Source: Methylobacterium sp. Leaf99 (GTDB lineage Bacteria > Pseudomonadota > Alphaproteobacteria > Rhizobiales > Beijerinckiaceae). From it: 64,000 nt of DNA. Below are positions 61,224 through 64,000 of the stretch, piece after piece (the stretch's first letter is position 1; each line of letters begins with the position of its first letter). The stretch spans positions 1,006-65,005 of the forward strand of contig NZ_LMMU01000007.1 in assembly GCF_001422375.1 (NCBI RefSeq). Direction: 5' to 3'. Under the pieces are notes generated by a model. It worked only from the letters and a program-made list of their open reading frames with translations. It ran no database searches and had not been told where the DNA came from. The translations under genes were made by a program, and so were the position numbers.

Positions 61224-63034
61224 GGCGGGCTCCCGCGCCAGAGCGGGTTCGGCGCGGTGCCGACGTGGCTCGGCATTGCGGTGCCGAGGGTACCGGCGGC
61301 GAGGAGCGGCGCCAGCACCGCCTTGAACGGGGCGGTCTCGCTCCCGAGCATCCGCGCGGCGATCCCGTCGCGGCGCGGCGCCGGGATGTCCGCCCGCGCC
61401 AGCACCCGCTCCACCGTGGCGATCAGGATGGTGCGGGCGGAGTGCAGGGTGAACCCGGCACCGGCCGCCGCGAAGGTTTCGGCGACGGCCCGCAGGGCGA
61501 CATCGATGGCCAGGGTCTGCACGTAGGCGAGAAGATCCTCCGGCCGGCGCAGGAGCAGGGTGTTCCGCACCGGATCGGTGATCAGGTAGGCCGGCACCGG
61601 CAGGCCGGCCTCGTCGAGCCAGGCGGGGGCGCAGCGCACGGTGTCGTGGTCGCGCAGCAGCAGGCGCGCCGGCACCCCGCCGGCCATCAGCACGAGGGCG
61701 TTCTGCCCGTGCAGTTCCGGCACGAACCCGAGGCAGGCCCCGCCGAGGGCGGTGCCGACGACGAGGTCGGCGAGGTCGGAGAACAGCACGGGCAGATCGG
61801 CGGCCCCGAGGCCGAGGGCGCGCACCACCGGTGGCAGGCCGCCCAGCGGCGCCACGGCGAAGGTCGCGAGCGGCACCGGCACGGCGCCCTCCGTCGGCAG
61901 GCGCCGGATGGCGCAGCCGAGCTGGGCCGGGCGGTTCGCGTAGAGGTCGCCGTCGGGCTCCGTGACGTGCCAGAACGCGGCCTCGTCGGCCAGGGCCACG
62001 TGGCGTGCGAACCACGGGTCGCGGGCGCGGCCGGCGGCGAGCAGACCGGCGCCGTGCAGGCCGTTGTGCAGGGATTGCGGCGGCAGGGTGCGCCGGACCC
62101 CGAGGGTCTGCACGTCCAGGGGCAGTTTCAGGTGCAGGCCCGGCCGCGCCGGGAACGCCAGGGTCCGCAGCGACGAGGTGGCGGCGGCCAGCGGCCCCTG
62201 AAAGGTCAACGGGATGAAGCGGCCATCGGCGAGTTCGTCGGCGAACTGTCCCGGCAGGATGTGCACCGCCTGCCAGGGATGCACCGGCAGGGGAACGTGC
62301 GTGGCGCCGAGGCCGCGCCGGCCGAGTTCGGCGTCGAGATGCGCGCGCTGGCCCGGTTCCAGCAGGGCGGCGGCCGGGCCGGCCGGATCGGCACCGGGCG
62401 CCGCGGCGACGCGACCGCGCGCGACGGCGTACCAATCGAGGGGGAAGAGGCGGCCGTGCTCGGCGCCGTAGGCGACGGCCTCGTCGGGGCTGAACCCGTG
62501 GCGGGCGCGCCCGAGGGGATGGAACGGCCGGTCGCGCCACGCCGCGAGGCGCTCGAAGGCCAAAGTCGATCCGGCAAGGACCGATCCGGCAAGGGCAGAT
62601 CCGGCAAGGGCCGATCCACCGAGCGCCGCGGTCTCCAGCGCCTCGGCCGTATCGACCCAGAGGGCAGCCCCGTCGAGGATGGCGCGGCCCTGCGCGACGG
62701 TGCGCCGGGCGCTGCCTTCGGGCAGATCGGGGACGAATGCGAGGATGCGGGCGAGGAGGTCGGCCGCGTCGAGGTCCCGCGCGCCGGCGGCCGCTTCGTA
62801 TCGGACCGATCCGGCGAGGCGAAGGCCCCGGCGCCAGCCGTCCGGCACCATCCGCGCCCGCAGGTGCCCGGCCCCGAGGACCAGGGCGTAGTCCCGCGCG
62901 CCGTCCGCGCCCCGAGGGTCGCCGAGGGCGGCCCGCGTCCTGAGGCCGCCGATATCCTCGATCCAGAGGGCATCGAAGGTCTCGGTGAGGAGGTCGCGCG
63001 CGAAATTCGGCCGGTGGTCGAGAAATGCCAGCAC
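61220..63034 (-). CDS. sbnC: SbnC-like NIS synthetase (IucA/IucC family)
   Basis: 604 residues from a GTG at 63034, 8 bp after the sbnB stop. Staphylococcal SbnC is about 585 residues. Motifs: RPFHPLGRARHGFSPDEAVA, LPVHPWQAVHILPG, TSSLRTLAFPARPGLHLKLP and ELHGQNALVLMAGGVPARLL. It performs the condensation that completes the siderophore. Residues about 137-157 contain an inserted AGSALAGS-type repeat encoded by four 15-bp units. It overlaps sbnD by 4 bp. Confidence 0.9.
   Translation of the reverse strand: MLAFLDHRPNFARDLLTETFDALWIEDIGGLRTRAALGDPRGADGARDYALVLGAGHLRARMVPDGWRRGLRLAGSVRYEAAAGARDLDAADLLARILAFVPDLPEGSARRTVAQGRAILDGAALWVDTAEALETAALGGSALAGSALAGSVLAGSTLAFERLAAWRDRPFHPLGRARHGFSPDEAVAYGAEHGRLFPLDWYAVARGRVAAAPGADPAGPAAALLEPGQRAHLDAELGRRGLGATHVPLPVHPWQAVHILPGQFADELADGRFIPLTFQGPLAAATSSLRTLAFPARPGLHLKLPLDVQTLGVRRTLPPQSLHNGLHGAGLLAAGRARDPWFARHVALADEAAFWHVTEPDGDLYANRPAQLGCAIRRLPTEGAVPVPLATFAVAPLGGLPPVVRALGLGAADLPVLFSDLADLVVGTALGGACLGFVPELHGQNALVLMAGGVPARLLLRDHDTVRCAPAWLDEAGLPVPAYLITDPVRNTLLLRRPEDLLAYVQTLAIDVALRAVAETFAAAGAGFTLHSARTILIATVERVLARADIPAPRRDGIAARMLGSETAPFKAVLAPLLAAGTLGTAMPSHVGTAPNPLWRGSPP
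62568..62627 (-). repeat. Four 15-bp in-frame tandem repeats in sbnC
   Basis: Units of GATCCGGCAAGGACC and variants at 62568-62582, 62583-62597, 62598-62612 and 62613-62627. They encode GS-A/V/T-L-A pentapeptides just before the conserved RPFHPL motif. Confidence 0.85.
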
Positions 63035-63042
63035 CGTGCCCC

Positions 63043-64000
63043 CTAGAACAGCGGCAGCAGAATGCCGGCCTGCGCGGCCTCGGCACGGGCCAGGATCGCG
63101 TGGGCGCAGGCGATGTCGTCGATGGCCATGCCCATGGGGTTGAGCAGGATGATCTCGTCGTCCGTCTCCCGGCCGGGCTTCCGGCCGACGACGATCTCGC
63201 CGAGCTCGGCATGCAGGCGTTCGCGGGAGAACTCGCCTGCCTCCACGAGGAGGTTGATGATCTTCTTCTCGCGGTTCGACTGGTCCCAATCGTCGACCAC
63301 CACCTTGTCGACCTGGAGGAAGACCGCGCGCTCGACATCCATGATCGAGACGTTGGCGAGCAGCGTGCCGCGCGCGAGCCAGGCGAAGGGCAGGTAGGGC
63401 TTGTCCGTCACCGTGCAGGTGATCACCACGGGCGCCCCGCGCACGGCGGCCTCGGCGCTCGGCGCGAGGGTGACGGCGAGGTGCGGGAACCGGTCCCGGA
63501 TGCGGGCCGACAGGTCCTCGGCGGCCTCCGGGCGCAGGTCGAACAGGCGCAGGCGCATCAGGCTCGGGAACTGCTCGGCCAGCATCGCGGCCTGACGCTC
63601 GCCGATGGGGCCGCAGCCGATGATGGCGGCCTCGGTGAAACCGTCGCGCGCGAGGTGGCGGATGGCGAGCCCGGTCACGGCGGCGGTGCGCATGGCGCTG
63701 ATCAGGCCGGCCTCCATCACGGCGATGGGATAGTTCGTCTCGGGATCGTTGAGCACGATGACCGCGCTGGCGCGCGGCAGGCCGCGGGCGGACGGGTTGT
63801 CGTGCTTCGAGCCGATCCACTTCAGGCCGGCCATGGGCTGCGCCCCGCCGATCCAGGCCGGCATGGCGATGATGCGGTCGGCGATGTGGTCCGTGCGCGG
63901 GCTGCGCAGGTAGGGCTTGAGCGGCTGCACGAAATCGCCGGCGGCGTGCAGGCGGAACCCCGCCTCCACGGCCTCCATGTAGAGATCGGACCGGTCGCCG
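63043..64000 (-). CDS. sbnB: SbnB-like NAD-dependent dehydrogenase, 5' end beyond the window
   Basis: 318 residues are visible; the frame stays open to the right edge (GDRSDLY before the first Met at 63978), so a few N-terminal residues are missing. It is an ornithine cyclodeaminase-family protein: HAAGDFVQPLKPYLRSP, the Rossmann loop AAIIGCGPIGERQAAML and a late GREKKIINLL-type segment (WDQSNREKKIINLLVEAGEF). SbnB releases 2,3-diaminopropionate and alpha-ketoglutarate from the ACEGA intermediate made by SbnA. sbnA should lie immediately upstream, beyond the edge. Confidence 0.92.
   Translation of the reverse strand, partial: GDRSDLYMEAVEAGFRLHAAGDFVQPLKPYLRSPRTDHIADRIIAMPAWIGGAQPMAGLKWIGSKHDNPSARGLPRASAVIVLNDPETNYPIAVMEAGLISAMRTAAVTGLAIRHLARDGFTEAAIIGCGPIGERQAAMLAEQFPSLMRLRLFDLRPEAAEDLSARIRDRFPHLAVTLAPSAEAAVRGAPVVITCTVTDKPYLPFAWLARGTLLANVSIMDVERAVFLQVDKVVVDDWDQSNREKKIINLLVEAGEFSRERLHAELGEIVVGRKPGRETDDEIILLNPMGMAIDDIACAHAILARAEAAQAGILLPLF

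Noticed and set aside
58342..62627. Tandem repeats considered as a CRISPR array
   Set aside because: The units are 12-15 bp, contiguous and in frame, with no spacers; no cas genes are present.

Overview
The window is high-GC DNA from an alphaproteobacterium, most likely Methylobacteriaceae (Methylobacterium/Methylorubrum). This rests on the Fdh3-type periplasmic formate dehydrogenase with its DUF3305/DUF3306/DUF6352/DUF6505 neighbours, alphaproteobacterial curli genes with CsgH, and a MoeA-PBP/tungstate module beside formate dehydrogenase. The genus is an inference from gene content; no rRNA is present.

Layout. (1) 1-8.5 kb: an accessory, AT-richer stretch with a curli locus (partial csgF, two curlin-like proteins, csgH, a LuxR-type regulator), a lytic transglycosylase, a serine recombinase, a HEPN-like protein and a DUF3102 protein. 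It abuts the 3' end of tRNA-Arg(UCU), which suggests a genomic island. (2) 9-14.4 kb: HD-GYP protein, a fasciclin/ECF sigma/anti-sigma module resembling mycobacterial SigK-RskA-MPT70, NhaA and a DUF2721 protein. (3) 14.3-24.6 kb, minus strand: formate dehydrogenase (gamma, beta, alpha), a small Tat protein, a TorD-like chaperone, DUF3306, DUF3305, DUF6352, DUF6505 and a biotin/lipoate-ligase-like protein. A polyferredoxin-like protein is divergent. (4) 26.8-36 kb: GNAT enzyme, WD40-cytochrome c, then a Mo/W cofactor block (MoeA-like, MoeA-PBP fusion, MobB, MoeA) followed by the tungstate importer TupBCA. These probably supply the formate dehydrogenase with metal cofactor. (5) 37-43 kb: seven-subunit-type Mrp/Mnh antiporter operon with A and B fused. 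(6) 43-50.5 kb, minus strand: a sulfur locus with a family 2B encapsulin shell gene, its cysteine desulfurase cargo with a long disordered N-terminus, serine acetyltransferase and a sulfonate-type ABC importer. (7) 50.7-54 kb: small membrane/secreted proteins, including a convergent paralogous pair, and pyruvate kinase. (8) 54.2-64 kb, minus strand: a staphyloferrin-B-like NIS siderophore operon colinear with Staphylococcus sbnB-C-D-E-F-G-H-I, with SbnE and SbnF fused into one 1153-residue protein. sbnB runs off the right edge and sbnA would lie beyond it.

The most notable systems are the encapsulin sulfur compartment, the fused SbnE-SbnF synthetase, the combined formate dehydrogenase/tungstate/molybdopterin region, and a recurring pattern of short in-frame minisatellites (12, 15, 18 and 21 bp units) in unrelated genes.
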